Shown here in pieces: positions 10,935-20,974 of a stretch of 50,557 nt of DNA. The first letter of the stretch is position 1, and each line of letters begins with the position of its first letter. Below the pieces are notes generated by a model that worked only from the letters and a program-made list of their open reading frames with translations, was not told where the DNA came from and made no database searches. The DNA is from Endomicrobium sp. Its GTDB lineage: Bacteria; Elusimicrobiota; Endomicrobiia; Endomicrobiales; Endomicrobiaceae. The position numbers were made by a program, and so were the translations under genes. The stretch lies in the NCBI GenBank assembly GCA_031286985.1, contig JAITTL010000013.1:1-50557 (forward strand), given 5' to 3'.

Positions 10935-11414
10935 ATGCCACGCAAAGCGTTAAAACCAAAAGAAAAAAGAGGCTTACCTGAACCTGATTCAAAATTTTGT
11001 TCAGTAATAGTAGGTAGATTTATAAGCAAACTTAATTTTGCAGGTAAAAAGAGTATAGCGGAGGCGATTGTATACGATTCTTTTGATATAATAAGGGAAA
11101 GGACCGGTGAGGATCCAATTGTGGTTTTTAATAGAGCTTTGGAAAATATAAGACCGTTGCTTGAAGTAAGGCCTCGTAGGGTTGGTGGAGCCACTTATCA
11201 GATCCCTATGGAAGTTCCTGAGTTTCGGTCGATAACACTTGCTATTAACTGGCTTATAGAAATTGCAAGAAGTAAGACAGGAAGGCCAATGTGTGAAAAG
11301 CTTGCTCAAGAATTCATCGATGGTAGTAAAAAAGAAGGTGCTGCGATAAAAAAGAGGGAAGATACGCACAAAATGGCGGAAGCTAACAAAGCGTTTGCTC
11401 ATTATCGTTGGTGA
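10935..11414 (+). CDS. rpsG: 30S ribosomal protein S7
   Basis: 159 residues. S7 nucleates assembly of the 30S head and lines the E site. MPRKALKPKE, FISKLNFAGKKS and RRVGGATYQIP are family signatures. I placed the start at ATG 10935: the AGAGGTG at 10922-10928 fits it, and the in-frame GTG at 10926 is inside that ribosome binding site. It ends in AHYRW, the common S7 C-terminus. It lies between rpsL and fusA, as in most bacteria. Confidence 0.96.
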   Translation: MPRKALKPKEKRGLPEPDSKFCSVIVGRFISKLNFAGKKSIAEAIVYDSFDIIRERTGEDPIVVFNRALENIRPLLEVRPRRVGGATYQIPMEVPEFRSITLAINWLIEIARSKTGRPMCEKLAQEFIDGSKKEGAAIKKREDTHKMAEANKAFAHYRW

Positions 11415-11532
11415 GATTAGTGTTTGTTTTTTAAATTCGTACTTCTTTATACGTTGGCTCGTGCAATGATTGAGAAATTTTGTAAGAAAATAGCATAGGT
11501 GTTTGATTTTTAATAAAAGAAAAGGGAAGAAA

Positions 11533-13614
11533 ATGGCTAGAGAGTATCCGTTGAGTAAGGTTAGAAATTTTGGGATTGCAGCGCATATCGATGCTGGAAA
11601 AACAACTACAACAGAGAGAATTTTGTATTATACTGGAAGAACTCATAAAATTGGTGAAGTTCATGAAGGTGCTGCAACTATGGATTGGATGGAACAGGAA
11701 CGAGAAAGAGGGATTACGATTACTTCTGCTGCCACGTATTGTAAATGGCAGGATATGCAATTTAACATTATTGATACTCCTGGACATGTTGATTTTACTG
11801 CGGAAGTTGAGAGATCGTTAAGAGTTTTAGATGGTGCGGTTGTAGTTTTTGATTCTGGCAACGGAGTTGAGCCTCAATCTGAAACTGTTTGGAGGCAGGC
11901 AGATAAATATGGTGTTCCAAGAATTGTTTTTTCAAATAAGATGGATAAAATTGGTGCAGATTTTTTTATGGTTGTAAACGATATAAAGGAAAAACTCGGG
12001 GCTATTCCTCTTCCCATTCAGATTCCTATAGGTGCTGAATCTGATTTTCAAGGGATAGTTAATTTGGTGACGATGAAAGCTCATGTTTGGTCAGGTGAAG
12101 AGCTTGGTGCAAAATTTGAAATAGTGGATATTCCAAAAGAATTGAATGAAAAGGCGTGTCGTATGCACAATGAAATGATAGAGCTTATTGCAGATTATAA
12201 TGACGATGTGATGAATAATTTTATGGAAGGAAAAGAGTCAACAATATTTCAGATAAAACAGGCAATAAGAAATGCAACTTTACAAATGAAATTGATTCCT
12301 GTGCTTTGTGGAACAGCTTTTAAAAATAAGGGTGTGCAGCCTGTGCTCGATGCAGTGTGCGATTATTTACCATCACCGCTTGATAGAAAAGCGTATAAAG
12401 GAATAAATCCTTATACGGGTGAAGCAGATGTCAGAGAATTTGATGATAAGGCCCCATTTAGTGCGTTGGCATTCAAAATTCAAGCGGATCCTTATATAGG
12501 GAAATTGACATATTTTCGAGTATATTCTGGAACATTGGGAATTGGTTCATATGTTTATAATCCAGGTAAAAATGCAAAAGAAAGAATTTCGCGTATAGTT
12601 CGTATGCATTCAAATAACAGAGAGGAAATAAGGTCAGTTGAAGCTGGTGATATTGCGGCTGCTGTAGGTTTAAAAAATACGAGCACCGGTGATACTCTTT
12701 GTGATGAAGAAAAACCTATATTGCTAGAATCTATGGATTTTCCGGACCCGGTTATTGATATTGCAATTGAACCTAAGTCTAAAGCTGACGAAACAAAACT
12801 TAGTGTAGCTTTAAGTAAGCTTGCGGAGGAAGATCCTACGTTTAGAGTTAGAACTGACGAAGAAACCAATCAGACCATTATAGCAGGAATGGGTGAATTG
12901 CATCTTGAAATTTTAGTCGATAGAATGAAGAGGGAGTTTAATGTGCAGGCAAATGTAGGAAGACCTCAGGTTGCATATAGAGAGACAATTAAAAAAGCGC
13001 AGGAAGCAGAATCAAAATATATCAGACAGACTGGAGGACGTGGACAATATGGGCATGTTGTTCTTACTGTTGAACCTCAATCGCCAGGTAAAGGTTATGA
13101 ATTTGTAAATAAAATTGTGGGAGGGGTAATCCCTAAAGAATATATTCCAGCAATAGATAAAGGTATTAAAGAGGCGATGACTTCTGGGACTTTAGCGGGA
13201 TATCCTGTGGTGGATGTAAAAGTGACCATTACAGATGGTTCGTTTCACGAAGTTGATTCATCTGAAATAGCGTTTAAAATTGCGGGGTCCATGGCTTTCA
13301 AAGATGCTTGTAAAAAAGCAAGTCCTGTTATTTTGGAACCAATAATGAGAACGGAAATAGTTGTTCCTGAAGAATATATGGGTGATGTTATTGGTGATTT
13401 AAATTCAAGGCGTGGTAAAATCGTGAATATGGAAGCAAAGAACAAGGTGCAACATATTAAGGCGAATGTGCCGCTTGCTGAAATGTTTGGATATTCGACA
13501 TCGTTGAGATCTCTTACGCAAGGCAGAGGGAATTATAGCATGGAACCTTCACATTATGAAGAAGTTCCAAAGCAGGTTGCTGACAAAATATTAGAAAAAA
13601 CAAATAAAGTGTAA
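11533..13614 (+). CDS. fusA: Elongation factor G
   Basis: 693 residues. EF-G is the translocase GTPase of protein synthesis, and also acts in ribosome recycling with RRF. The G1 loop AHIDAGKTT is near residue 18, the canonical switch I RERGITI near 58, DTPGHVDF (G3) near 82 and NKMD (G4) near 136; the C-terminal domains IV-V include [12 protein letters not shown] 11533 (MAREYPLS) follows GGGAAG, and I prefer it over an in-frame TTG at 11503. tuf starts 10 bases after its stop. Confidence 0.97.
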   Translation: MAREYPLSKVRNFGIAAHIDAGKTTTTERILYYTGRTHKIGEVHEGAATMDWMEQERERGITITSAATYCKWQDMQFNIIDTPGHVDFTAEVERSLRVLDGAVVVFDSGNGVEPQSETVWRQADKYGVPRIVFSNKMDKIGADFFMVVNDIKEKLGAIPLPIQIPIGAESDFQGIVNLVTMKAHVWSGEELGAKFEIVDIPKELNEKACRMHNEMIELIADYNDDVMNNFMEGKESTIFQIKQAIRNATLQMKLIPVLCGTAFKNKGVQPVLDAVCDYLPSPLDRKAYKGINPYTGEADVREFDDKAPFSALAFKIQADPYIGKLTYFRVYSGTLGIGSYVYNPGKNAKERISRIVRMHSNNREEIRSVEAGDIAAAVGLKNTSTGDTLCDEEKPILLESMDFPDPVIDIAIEPKSKADETKLSVALSKLAEEDPTFRVRTDEETNQTIIAGMGELHLEILVDRMKREFNVQANVGRPQVAYRETIKKAQEAESKYIRQTGGRGQYGHVVLTVEPQSPGKGYEFVNKIVGGVIPKEYIPAIDKGIKEAMTSGTLAGYPVVDVKVTITDGSFHEVDSSEIAFKIAGSMAFKDACKKASPVILEPIMRTEIVVPEEYMGDVIGDLNSRRGKIVNMEAKNKVQHIKANVPLAEMFGYSTSLRSLTQGRGNYSMEPSHYEEVPKQVADKILEKTNKV

Positions 13615-13624
13615 GGGGAATAAA

Positions 13625-14824
13625 ATGGCAAAAGGAAAATTTGACAGAAGTAAGGCGCATGTTAACGTAGGAACAATAGGGCATGTTGATCATGGAAAAA
13701 CGACATTGACAGCGGCGATAACGAAGGTTTTGGGAGATAAAGGGTTAGCAGAGTATGTACCATACGATGAGGTAGCAAAAGCATCAGAATCGCAAGGAAG
13801 AAGAGATGCGACAAAAATAGTAACAATAGCGGTTAGTCACGTAGAGTATTCTACGGATAAGAGACATTATGCGCATATAGATTGTCCGGGACATGCAGAT
13901 TATGTCAAGAACATGATCACAGGAGCAGCGCAGATGGATGGGGCTATATTGGTGGTGAGCGCGCTGGATGGTCCGATGCCACAAACGAGAGAGCATATAT
14001 TGCTAGCAAGACAGGTGAATGTTCCGTCGATAGTGGTGTTTTTAAACAAGTGTGATGCAGTGGAAGATAAAGAGTTAATAGATTTAGTGGAAATGGAAGT
14101 TAGAGATTTGCTGACGAAGTATAATTTTCCCGGAGATAAAACACCAATAATAAGGGGAAGTGCATTGCAGGCCTTGGAGGGAAAAGAGGAAGGAGTTAAA
14201 GCGATAATGAAGTTGATGGAGGCGGTAGATGAGACGGTATTGTTACCGGAGAGAGCAATAGACAAACCATTTTTAATGAGCGTAGAGGATGTGTTTTCTA
14301 TAACAGGAAGAGGAACTGTGGCTACAGGAAGAGTAGAGAAGGGAAAGGTAAAGGTGGGAGAAAATGTGGAGATAATAGGAATACAAGATACAAGAAAATC
14401 TGTTGTGACAGGAGTAGAGATGTTTAAGAAGTTGTTAGATGAAGCTCAAGCTGGAGACAATATAGGAGTTTTGTTAAGGGGAATAGAGAAAGGACAGGTG
14501 GAGAGAGGGCAGGTTATAGCTTTCCCAGGATCAATAAAGCCGCACAAGAAGTTTAAGGGGCAGGTGTATATATTGACGAAGGAAGAAGGTGGTAGACATA
14601 CACCGTTTTTTAATGGATATAAGCCACAGTTTTATTTTAGGACGACAGATGTTACAGGAGTAGCGCATTTGCCAGAAGGAGTGGAAATGGTGATGCCTGG
14701 AGATAATGTAACGATGGATATAGAGTTGATAATGCCGGTGGCGATGGAAGGTCAGTTGAGGTTTGCGATAAGAGAAGGTGGAAAAACAGTAGGGTCAGGA
14801 GTTGTGACAGAAATAATTGAATAA
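13625..14824 (+). CDS. tuf: Elongation factor Tu
   Basis: 399 residues. EF-Tu delivers aminoacyl-tRNA to the ribosome. G1 GHVDHGKT is at 19-26, G3 DCPGH at 86-90 and NKCD (G4) near 141. Domains 2-3 are full length and end in [10 protein letters not shown]. Two oddities stand out. Switch I reads KIVTI (64-68) where nearly all EF-Tus have RGITI, though the Mg-binding Thr67 is kept. Isoleucine is encoded almost only by ATA, unlike in fusA next door. The ribosome binding site AAGGGG lies just before ATG 13625. The gene appears intact and should be functional. Confidence 0.96.
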   Translation: MAKGKFDRSKAHVNVGTIGHVDHGKTTLTAAITKVLGDKGLAEYVPYDEVAKASESQGRRDATKIVTIAVSHVEYSTDKRHYAHIDCPGHADYVKNMITGAAQMDGAILVVSALDGPMPQTREHILLARQVNVPSIVVFLNKCDAVEDKELIDLVEMEVRDLLTKYNFPGDKTPIIRGSALQALEGKEEGVKAIMKLMEAVDETVLLPERAIDKPFLMSVEDVFSITGRGTVATGRVEKGKVKVGENVEIIGIQDTRKSVVTGVEMFKKLLDEAQAGDNIGVLLRGIEKGQVERGQVIAFPGSIKPHKKFKGQVYILTKEEGGRHTPFFNGYKPQFYFRTTDVTGVAHLPEGVEMVMPGDNVTMDIELIMPVAMEGQLRFAIREGGKTVGSGVVTEIIE

Positions 14825-14924
14825 TGATTGTATGTAGATAGGTTAATTGCAAGAGTAAGTGTGAAATTTGAGATCGGCAGGTGAATGATGTTGTGGGTTA
14901 AAAAATAAAACAGGATTAAAATTT

Positions 14925-15251
14925 ATGATGAATGAAAAAACTGTGCCAACGCAGCGTTTGAGGATTAGGCTACGTGCACATGATCACAAAATGTTGGATG
15001 ATTCGCTTGCTAAGATAGTAGAGACAGCAAGACGTACTGGTGCGGCTATAACGGGGCCCATACTTTTACCTACTAATGTAAGAAAATACACAGTTAATAG
15101 ATCTGTTAATACTAATAAGAAATCAAGGGAGCAGTTTGAGATGAGAATTCATAAAAGATTAGTAGATATTTGCGAACCTTCGTCGAAGACTGTTGAAGAA
15201 TTAATGAAACTTGACTTGCCTGCAGGTGTAGATATTGAAATAAAGATGTGA
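14925..15251 (+). CDS. rpsJ: 30S ribosomal protein S10
   Basis: 108 residues. S10 is a 30S head protein that, as NusE, also joins NusB in antitermination. [13 protein letters not shown] at about 12-24, TGPILLPT near 44 and the C-terminal [11 protein letters not shown] are family hallmarks. It starts ATG-ATG at 14925/14928, and either could be used. It is the first gene of the S10 cluster, 100 bases after tuf. I see no clear S10 leader hairpin. Confidence 0.96.
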   Translation: MMNEKTVPTQRLRIRLRAHDHKMLDDSLAKIVETARRTGAAITGPILLPTNVRKYTVNRSVNTNKKSREQFEMRIHKRLVDICEPSSKTVEELMKLDLPAGVDIEIKM

Positions 15252-15287
15252 TTTTTTTGAAAAATATTTGAATTGTAGAGAGAGAAT

Positions 15288-15962
15288 ATGTTAAAATCAA
15301 TCATTGGGAAGAAAGTTGGCATGACGCAGATTTTCAGCGACAAGGGAAACCTTATACCTGTGACTGTGGTAGAAGCTGGGCCTTGCGTTGTTACTGGTTT
15401 GCGCACAGTTGAAAATGATGGTTATTCTGCTGTTCAAGTTGCTTTTTCGGATGTAAAAGAAAAAAATCTTGATAAATCTCAACTTGGTTTGTTTAAGAAG
15501 AATAATCTTTCACCAAAGAGGATTGTAAGAGAGTTTAGGGTTGCAGATATTGCGGAATTTTCTATAGGACAAGAAATAAAAGTGGATGTGTTCAAAGTTG
15601 GAGATTATATTGACGTTTCTGCTGTTACGAAAGGCAAAGGGTATACAGGTGTTATTAAAAGGCATAATTTTGGTATGCAACCTGTTACGCATGGTCAGTC
15701 AGATAGGACTCGAGCGAGAGGATCAAGTGGTGGGCAGGGACCTCAGAAAGTTTTGAAAGGTATGAGAATGTCTGGACATTTAGGTAATGAATTTGTTACA
15801 ATACAGAGGCTACTCGTGGTACACGTTGATGTTGAGAAAAATATGTTGCTCGTTAAAGGAGCTGTTCCTGCTGTAAAGACGGGAATATTGTTTATGAGTG
15901 GCACCGTTAAGAAAATTTCGATTATGAAAGAAGTGAAAATTAGGGAAATTAAAAAGAAGTAG
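15288..15962 (+). CDS. rplC: 50S ribosomal protein L3
   Basis: 224 residues. L3 organises 23S domain VI and reaches toward the peptidyl-transferase centre. The N-terminal IGKKVGMTQIFSDKGNLIPVT is diagnostic (only part quoted). The central loop HGQSDRTRARGSSGG and KGMRMSGHLGNE near 160 form the extension; GQS includes the glutamine that PrmB methylates in many bacteria. The GAGAGA upstream of ATG 15288 is an adequate ribosome binding site. Confidence 0.95.
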   Translation: MLKSIIGKKVGMTQIFSDKGNLIPVTVVEAGPCVVTGLRTVENDGYSAVQVAFSDVKEKNLDKSQLGLFKKNNLSPKRIVREFRVADIAEFSIGQEIKVDVFKVGDYIDVSAVTKGKGYTGVIKRHNFGMQPVTHGQSDRTRARGSSGGQGPQKVLKGMRMSGHLGNEFVTIQRLLVVHVDVEKNMLLVKGAVPAVKTGILFMSGTVKKISIMKEVKIREIKKK

Positions 15963-16096
15963 CTTGTGGATTTTTCAGAATTTGGTTAGATGCGCGGAGT
16001 TTTTGAGAATTTAAGATTTGAGTAAATAAATTATATACGAAAGTAAGTGTTTAGTGGGCGGTGCGTTGGTTGTGTCCGAAAAACACGTAGAGAGAG

Positions 16097-16720
16097 ATGA
16101 TGGATATTACAGTATACAGTACAAAAGGACAAGAAGTGAGAAATATGGAACTTCCGTGTTTTTTTGGTGTAAAAGTATCTGGTGTTCTTTTGCATGAAAT
16201 TACGGTTGCGTATCTTGGTAATCAAAGATCGGGGACGCACAAGACGAAGACGAGAGGAGAAGTGTCTTTTTCAGGGGCAAAGCCGTGGAGGCAGAAAGGT
16301 ACAGGTAACGCTCGGGCAGGGCAAAGAAATTCGCCTTTGTGGAGGAAGGGTGGAATAATTTTTGGCCCACAGCCGAGGGATTATTATACAAAGATGTCAA
16401 AACAAAAGAAGAGAATTTCTTTGAATATGGCGTTTTCTGCGCAATTTCAGAAGGGTAATATTGTTATTGTTGATTCTGTGAAAATCAATAAAGTTAAAAC
16501 AAGAGAAATCGTTGAGATTTTGAAGAATCTGAAAATTGAAGATAAGAAAGTTGTTTTTGCTATTCCTGATTATTCAGATTTTAGAATAGCTTCTAGAAAT
16601 ATAAAAAATGTTGTGGTTGAAAATATTAATAATATCAATGCGTATCAGGTTCTTTGGGCGGATAGGTTAGTCCTTACACCTGAGGCTATCGATTTAATAA
16701 AAGAAAGACAATCGAAATAA
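16097..16720 (+). CDS. rplD: 50S ribosomal protein L4
   Basis: 207 residues. L4 binds 23S domain I and lines the peptide exit tunnel. The tunnel loop is recognisable in GAKPWRQKGTGNARAGQRNSP at about 55-75 (macrolide-relevant region). It begins ATG-ATG at 16097/16100 behind GAGAGAG. The 134-base gap after rplC is wide for this operon and contains nothing I can assign. In E. coli L4 also regulates the S10 operon; no sign of that is visible here. Confidence 0.94.
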   Translation: MMDITVYSTKGQEVRNMELPCFFGVKVSGVLLHEITVAYLGNQRSGTHKTKTRGEVSFSGAKPWRQKGTGNARAGQRNSPLWRKGGIIFGPQPRDYYTKMSKQKKRISLNMAFSAQFQKGNIVIVDSVKINKVKTREIVEILKNLKIEDKKVVFAIPDYSDFRIASRNIKNVVVENINNINAYQVLWADRLVLTPEAIDLIKERQSK

Positions 16721-16754
16721 ATTAAGTTGATTGTTTCTTATGTTTGGGAGAGAA

Positions 16755-17042
16755 ATGGATATTCGAAACATTATCAAAAGACCTATAATTACAGAAAAGG
16801 CGGCGGTTTTGAAAGAGAAAAGCAACAAGTATACCTTCGTGGTAGATAAAGATGCTAATAAGTTTCAAATAAAACAAGCCGTGGAATCTTTGTTTGGTGT
16901 GAAAGTAAAAAATGTTCATACGTCAATTTATGCTGGTAAAAGTAAAAGAGTTGGTGCACGATCTGGTTATAAAAGTGATTGGAAGAAAGCGATAGTAAAG
17001 CTTGGTGATGGGCAGGAAATTCAGATGTCTGACGAAGCATAG
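16755..17042 (+). CDS. rplW: 50S ribosomal protein L23
   Basis: 95 residues. L23 sits at the tunnel exit and docks trigger factor and SRP. IIKRPIITEKA near the N-terminus and YTFVVDKDANKFQIKQAVE (30-50) are typical. ATG 16755 (MDIRNIIKRP) has GGGAGAG just upstream and gives the normal length. An in-frame TTG at 16731 would add eight unlikely residues and lacks its own ribosome binding site. Confidence 0.94.
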   Translation: MDIRNIIKRPIITEKAAVLKEKSNKYTFVVDKDANKFQIKQAVESLFGVKVKNVHTSIYAGKSKRVGARSGYKSDWKKAIVKLGDGQEIQMSDEA

Positions 17043-17179
17043 AAATTGTTTTACAATAATAGTAAAACAAGACTGTTTTTGTTCATGAGAAAATGAATTG
17101 ATGTGTAGAAGTAGTAGATAAATGTGGACGCATAATAGTGTTTGGAAAATTAAATTGCGTTTGATAATGGGAAAAAGGA

Positions 17180-18013
17180 ATGCCGATAAAAACGTTTAGG
17201 CCGTATACGCAGTCAAGAAGACAAATGTCTGTTTCAGATTTTTCTGATATAACTAAAGTGTCTCCTGAGAAATCTTTGATAAAAATTGTGAAGAAAAAAG
17301 GTGGGCGTAACAATACTGGTCAAGTGATGGTTCGTTTTAGAGGTGGTGGTCGAAAAAGATTTTATAGAATTATCGATTTTAAAAGAAATAAATTTGGTGT
17401 TCCAGCAAAAGTAATAGCGATTGAGTATGATCCTAATCGTTCAAGCAGAATAGCTCTTTTAGAGTATCAGGATGGTGAGAAGAGATATATAATTCAGCCT
17501 TTAGGTGTAAATGTTGGAGATTCGTTGATGTCTGGGCCTGAGGCAGAGATAAGGTCCGGAAATTCGCTTCCGCTTGCAAATATTCCTGTGGGTTCTTTCG
17601 TGCATAATTTAGAACTTGTGGTTGGCAAAGGTGGACAACTTGTTCGTTCTGCAGGAGTGGCTGCTCAACTTCTTGCGAAAGAAGGGGATTTTGCTCACAT
17701 AAGAATGCCTTCTGGGGAAGTGAGGCTTATTCGGATAGATTGTTATGCTACGATTGGGCAAGTTGGGAATTTAGATCATGAAAATATTGTGATAGGATCT
17801 GCAGGAAGAAGTCGTCATATGGGCAGAAAACCTCATGTTCGTGGAACAGCGATGAATTCTGTTGATCATCCTCATGGTGGAGGTAGAGGTAAGTCAAAAG
17901 GTAACAATCAGCCCAGAAGTCCTTGGAATCAGCCTGCTAAGGGGTTTAAGACAAGATCGAAAAAGGTTTGGGATTGGATGATATTGAGTCATCGTAATAA
18001 AGTTAGAAAATAA
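17180..18013 (+). CDS. rplB: 50S ribosomal protein L2
   Basis: 277 residues. L2 is required for subunit association and tRNA binding near the peptidyl-transferase centre. The N-terminal OB part ([14 protein letters not shown]) and C-terminal [18 protein letters not shown] near 225-242, with the functionally important His in HPHGGG, are intact. AAGGA precedes ATG 17180. The 137-base gap after rplW is unusually wide for an S10 operon. Confidence 0.97.
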   Translation: MPIKTFRPYTQSRRQMSVSDFSDITKVSPEKSLIKIVKKKGGRNNTGQVMVRFRGGGRKRFYRIIDFKRNKFGVPAKVIAIEYDPNRSSRIALLEYQDGEKRYIIQPLGVNVGDSLMSGPEAEIRSGNSLPLANIPVGSFVHNLELVVGKGGQLVRSAGVAAQLLAKEGDFAHIRMPSGEVRLIRIDCYATIGQVGNLDHENIVIGSAGRSRHMGRKPHVRGTAMNSVDHPHGGGRGKSKGNNQPRSPWNQPAKGFKTRSKKVWDWMILSHRNKVRK

Positions 18014-18031
18014 TAATTAAGAGGAACAATA

Positions 18032-18316
18032 ATGAGTCGTTCAACAAAAAAAGGGCCTTATGTAGATGATAAGCTTTTGAAAAAAATGCAAAAATTGAAT
18101 GAAGTCGGCGGGAAAAAGGTAATTAAAACATGGGCAAGGGCAAGCGTCATAACTCCGGATTTCGTTGGACATACGTTAGCGATACATAATGGGAAAAAGT
18201 TTTTACCTATATTTATATCAGAACAAATGGTAGGACATAAGTTGGGTGAATTCGCTCCGACGAGGATTTTCAAAGGGCACAGTGGGATGACGAGGCAAGA
18301 AACTTCGCTTACATAA
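18032..18316 (+). CDS. rpsS: 30S ribosomal protein S19
   Basis: 94 residues. S19 is a 30S head protein contacting S13 and forming bridge B1a. [11 protein letters not shown] at the start, [16 protein letters not shown] near 36 and [11 protein letters not shown] near 75 are diagnostic. GAGGA upstream supports ATG 18032, 18 bases after rplB. Confidence 0.96.
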   Translation: MSRSTKKGPYVDDKLLKKMQKLNEVGGKKVIKTWARASVITPDFVGHTLAIHNGKKFLPIFISEQMVGHKLGEFAPTRIFKGHSGMTRQETSLT

Positions 18317-18391
18317 GCAAGGTTGTTTTAAAGAAGAGTGTAATTAATGATCATGTATTTACGTTAGAGTGTAAAAGAAAAGGATATAAAA

Positions 18392-18766
18392 ATGGAAGCA
18401 AAAGCGACAGCAAAATTTGTTAGATGTACTCCAAGAAAAGTTAATGAAGTTCTTGCGCTTATAAGAAATAAAAAAATTGGAAAGGCATTTGAAATTCTTT
18501 CTTTTCTTCCAAAATCTGCAGCGCCGCTTGTTGAAAAAGTTTTAAAAAGTGCGGTTGCAAATGCAGGAAAACTTAAAGATTTTTCGGATTTCGTCGTAAA
18601 AGAGGCATGGGTTGGAAATGGGTCTATGTTGAAACGAATGAGACTTGGTTCAAAAGGAGTGGGCATGCCTGTTAAGAGGAGGATGGCTCATATTACGGTG
18701 GTTGTTGCAGCTGCTGGAAACATGATGTCGTCTTCTGGTAAAAAGATGTTAAATATTAAAAAGTAA
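18392..18766 (+). CDS. rplV: 50S ribosomal protein L22
   Basis: 124 residues. L22 spans the 23S domains and lines the exit tunnel. AKFVRCTPRKVNEVLALIRNK (8-28) is the family N-terminus. The beta-hairpin that reaches the tunnel is in RMRLGSKGVGMPVKRRMAHITVVV near 85-110; only its pattern is given here. ATG 18392 follows AAAGGA. The order rpsS-rplV-rpsC is the standard one. Confidence 0.95.
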   Translation: MEAKATAKFVRCTPRKVNEVLALIRNKKIGKAFEILSFLPKSAAPLVEKVLKSAVANAGKLKDFSDFVVKEAWVGNGSMLKRMRLGSKGVGMPVKRRMAHITVVVAAAGNMMSSSGKKMLNIKK

Positions 18767-18825
18767 TTTTGGATACTGATAAAAGCAAGTCGATATAAAA
18801 ATATTTTCCGGGAAAGGTAGGAGTT

Positions 18826-19530
18826 ATGGGTAATAAGGTGCATCCCAAAAGTTTGAGGTTAGGGTATATTAAGGAATGGGAATCTAAGTGGTTTAATTTG
18901 AGAGATATGCCTGATTTGATAGAAGAGGATCATCGCATAAGGGCTTATTTAAAAAATAAATTTAAATTAGCTTCTGTGGCCAGGATAGTAATTGAAAGAC
19001 CTGGTAAATATTTGCGTGTGAATATCTATACATCTCGTCCTGGTATTGTGATAGGGAAAGGTGGACAGGGTATTGAGAGTTTGAGAAAAGAAATCGAGGC
19101 TATGACTACAAAGAAAACATTTGTAAATGTTATGGAAATTAAAAATCCTGAAGTTGATGCTCAGCTTGTGGCTGAGGGTATTGCTTTTCAATTGGAAAGG
19201 CAGATCGCTTTTCGGAGGGCAATGAAAAAAACAATCGAAAAAACAATGGCATCAGGAGCACAAGGGATAAAGGTTATGGTTTCTGGTAGACTTGGTGGGA
19301 CGGAAATTGCAAGAACAGAGTGGTTGAAAGAAGGAAGAATCCCTTTGCAAACTTTTAGAGCGGATATAGATTATGGTTTTGCGGAAGCTCGTACAACTAT
19401 GGGACAAATAGGAATTAAGGTTTGGATATTTAAAAAAGAGCTTTTCAAAAAAACAACCAAAGAATTGCTTGAAGAAGTAAAACTTGTAGATGCGTCGATA
19501 TTGTCGGAACAGGTAGAAGAAGTTAAATAG
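18826..19530 (+). CDS. rpsC: 30S ribosomal protein S3
   Basis: 234 residues. S3 lines the mRNA entry channel and has helicase activity together with S4. MGNKVHPKSLRLGY is the invariant start. The KH-domain GxxG is in RPGIVIGKGGQGIESLRKE near 67-85. The second domain includes GAQGIKVMVSGRLGGTEIART, with channel-lining Arg and Lys residues. Ribosome binding site TAGGAG at about 18815-18820. Confidence 0.97.
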   Translation: MGNKVHPKSLRLGYIKEWESKWFNLRDMPDLIEEDHRIRAYLKNKFKLASVARIVIERPGKYLRVNIYTSRPGIVIGKGGQGIESLRKEIEAMTTKKTFVNVMEIKNPEVDAQLVAEGIAFQLERQIAFRRAMKKTIEKTMASGAQGIKVMVSGRLGGTEIARTEWLKEGRIPLQTFRADIDYGFAEARTTMGQIGIKVWIFKKELFKKTTKELLEEVKLVDASILSEQVEEVK

Positions 19531-19559
19531 ATTGAGATATAATTACAAAGGACATTCGT

Positions 19560-19973
19560 ATGTTGATGCCTAAAAGAGTTAAATATAGAAAAACACATAG
19601 GGGAAGAATGAAGGGTATGGCTAAAGGTGGGACCTATTTAGCCTTTGGCAAATATGGATTACAGGCTCTTGAGCCAGTGTGGATAAATAGTAATCAGATA
19701 GAGGCGGCTCGTGTAACGCTTACAAGGTTTATAAAAAAAGGTGGAAAGGTTTGGATTAGAATATTTCCTGATAAACCAGTTACTAAAAAACCTGCTGAAA
19801 CAAGAATGGGTAAAGGTAAGGGTGATCCTCAGTTTTGGGTGGCAGTAGTAAAACCTGGAAGAGTAATGTTTGAAATGGAGGGCGTGCCTGAGGCTGAGGC
19901 AAGAAAAGCTTTGAGGTTAGCATCTAACAAACTTCCCATACATACAAAAGTTTTGGTTAGAGCTGATATTTGA
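19560..19973 (+). CDS. rplP: 50S ribosomal protein L16
   Basis: 137 residues. L16 organises the A-site region of 23S rRNA and is installed late in assembly. [19 protein letters not shown] and [19 protein letters not shown] are signature segments. ATG 19560 gives the common MLMPKR start; the ATG at 19566 is less likely. AAAGGA upstream is the ribosome binding site. Confidence 0.96.
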   Translation: MLMPKRVKYRKTHRGRMKGMAKGGTYLAFGKYGLQALEPVWINSNQIEAARVTLTRFIKKGGKVWIRIFPDKPVTKKPAETRMGKGKGDPQFWVAVVKPGRVMFEMEGVPEAEARKALRLASNKLPIHTKVLVRADI

Positions 19974-19980
19974 GGAGATA

Positions 19981-20187
19981 ATGAAAAGTAAAAATTGGAA
20001 TGCAGTGAAAATTATGACGGATATTGAGTTAAATGTAAAGCTAAACGAGTTGCGAGATAAGCTTTTTAAATTGAGGTTTCGTCATTCAACAACTCCTTTG
20101 AAAAATCCTCTTGAGATAAGGGAGATAAGAAGGAATATTGCGAAAATTAAGACGCTTGTTGCTCAAAAAAGAAAAATTAAAAATTAA
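19981..20187 (+). CDS. rpmC: 50S ribosomal protein L29
   Basis: 68 residues, two antiparallel helices as usual for L29, which sits near the tunnel exit. The core ELRDKLFKLRFRHSTTPLKNP and the end IRRNIAKIKTLVAQK match the family. ATG 19981 has GAGGAG directly upstream (7 bases after the rplP stop). The first 10 residues (MKSKNWNAVK) are a slight extension over many homologues. Confidence 0.93.
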   Translation: MKSKNWNAVKIMTDIELNVKLNELRDKLFKLRFRHSTTPLKNPLEIREIRRNIAKIKTLVAQKRKIKN

Positions 20188-20207
20188 GAAGATAATAGGA
20201 AGGAACA

Positions 20208-20471
20208 ATGTTAGAACGTGGAAAGCGTAAGTGTTTTATTGGTATAGTTGTAAGTGATAAAAACGATAAAACGAGGTTGGTTTCTGTCGAGAGAACGTAT
20301 AGGCATTCTTTTTACGATCGTGTTCTTCGCAGTAAAAGTAAATTTTCAGTTCACGATGAGAAGAATATTTCTCATTTGGGGGATAGTGTTAAGATAATGG
20401 AATCAAAGCCATTGTCAAAAACGAAAAGGTGGGTACTTGTCGAGGTTGTCGGCAAGATGTTAGAAAATTAA
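20208..20471 (+). CDS. rpsQ: 30S ribosomal protein S17
   Basis: 87 residues. S17 is an OB-fold primary binder of 16S rRNA in the 30S body. GKRKCFIGIVVSDKNDKT, the VERTYRHSFYDRVLR segment and GDSVKIMESKPLSKTKRW are diagnostic. AGGAA precedes ATG 20208. The order rplP-rpmC-rpsQ-rplN is conserved. Confidence 0.95.
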   Translation: MLERGKRKCFIGIVVSDKNDKTRLVSVERTYRHSFYDRVLRSKSKFSVHDEKNISHLGDSVKIMESKPLSKTKRWVLVEVVGKMLEN

Positions 20472-20498
20472 AAATATATTTATCTGGGGATAATAAGT

Positions 20499-20867
20499 AT
20501 GATTCAGGAAAGGACAATTCTAAATGTGGCAGATAATTCTGGAGCGAAAAAGATTCGTTGTTTCAGAGTTACAAAAGGGCTAAAGCGTCGTTATGCGAGT
20601 ATTGGTGATGTGATTCATGCGTCGGTACAGGATGCATTGCCGCATGCAAATATTAAAAAAGGTGAGGTTGTTAAAGCGGTGGTAGTTCGTACTGTAAAGG
20701 AGATTCGTCGTATGGATGGAACTTATATTAAATTTGATGATAATGCAGCTGTGATTATTAATGATGAAGGAGAACCTAAGGGGACTCGTATTTTCGGGCC
20801 AGTTGCAAGAGAGCTTAGAGAAAATAATTATCTTAAAATAATTTCCTTAGCACCGGAAGTGGTATAA
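20499..20867 (+). CDS. rplN: 50S ribosomal protein L14
   Basis: 122 residues, the standard length. L14 sits at the subunit interface (bridge B8) and binds RsfS. It starts with [19 protein letters not shown] and contains [20 protein letters not shown] and [13 protein letters not shown], all classical. ATG 20499 follows a weak GGGGAT. A 107-base spacer follows before rplX. Confidence 0.97.
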   Translation: MIQERTILNVADNSGAKKIRCFRVTKGLKRRYASIGDVIHASVQDALPHANIKKGEVVKAVVVRTVKEIRRMDGTYIKFDDNAAVIINDEGEPKGTRIFGPVARELRENNYLKIISLAPEVV

Positions 20868-20974
20868 ATATTTGTTCCATTGATAACTGATGACAAAATG
20901 AGCCGAGCATAGATTTCGGATGTTTTGGGTGTATGTGTTTTCGATATGGAGCAAGAAAAAAAGGGAATCAATAG

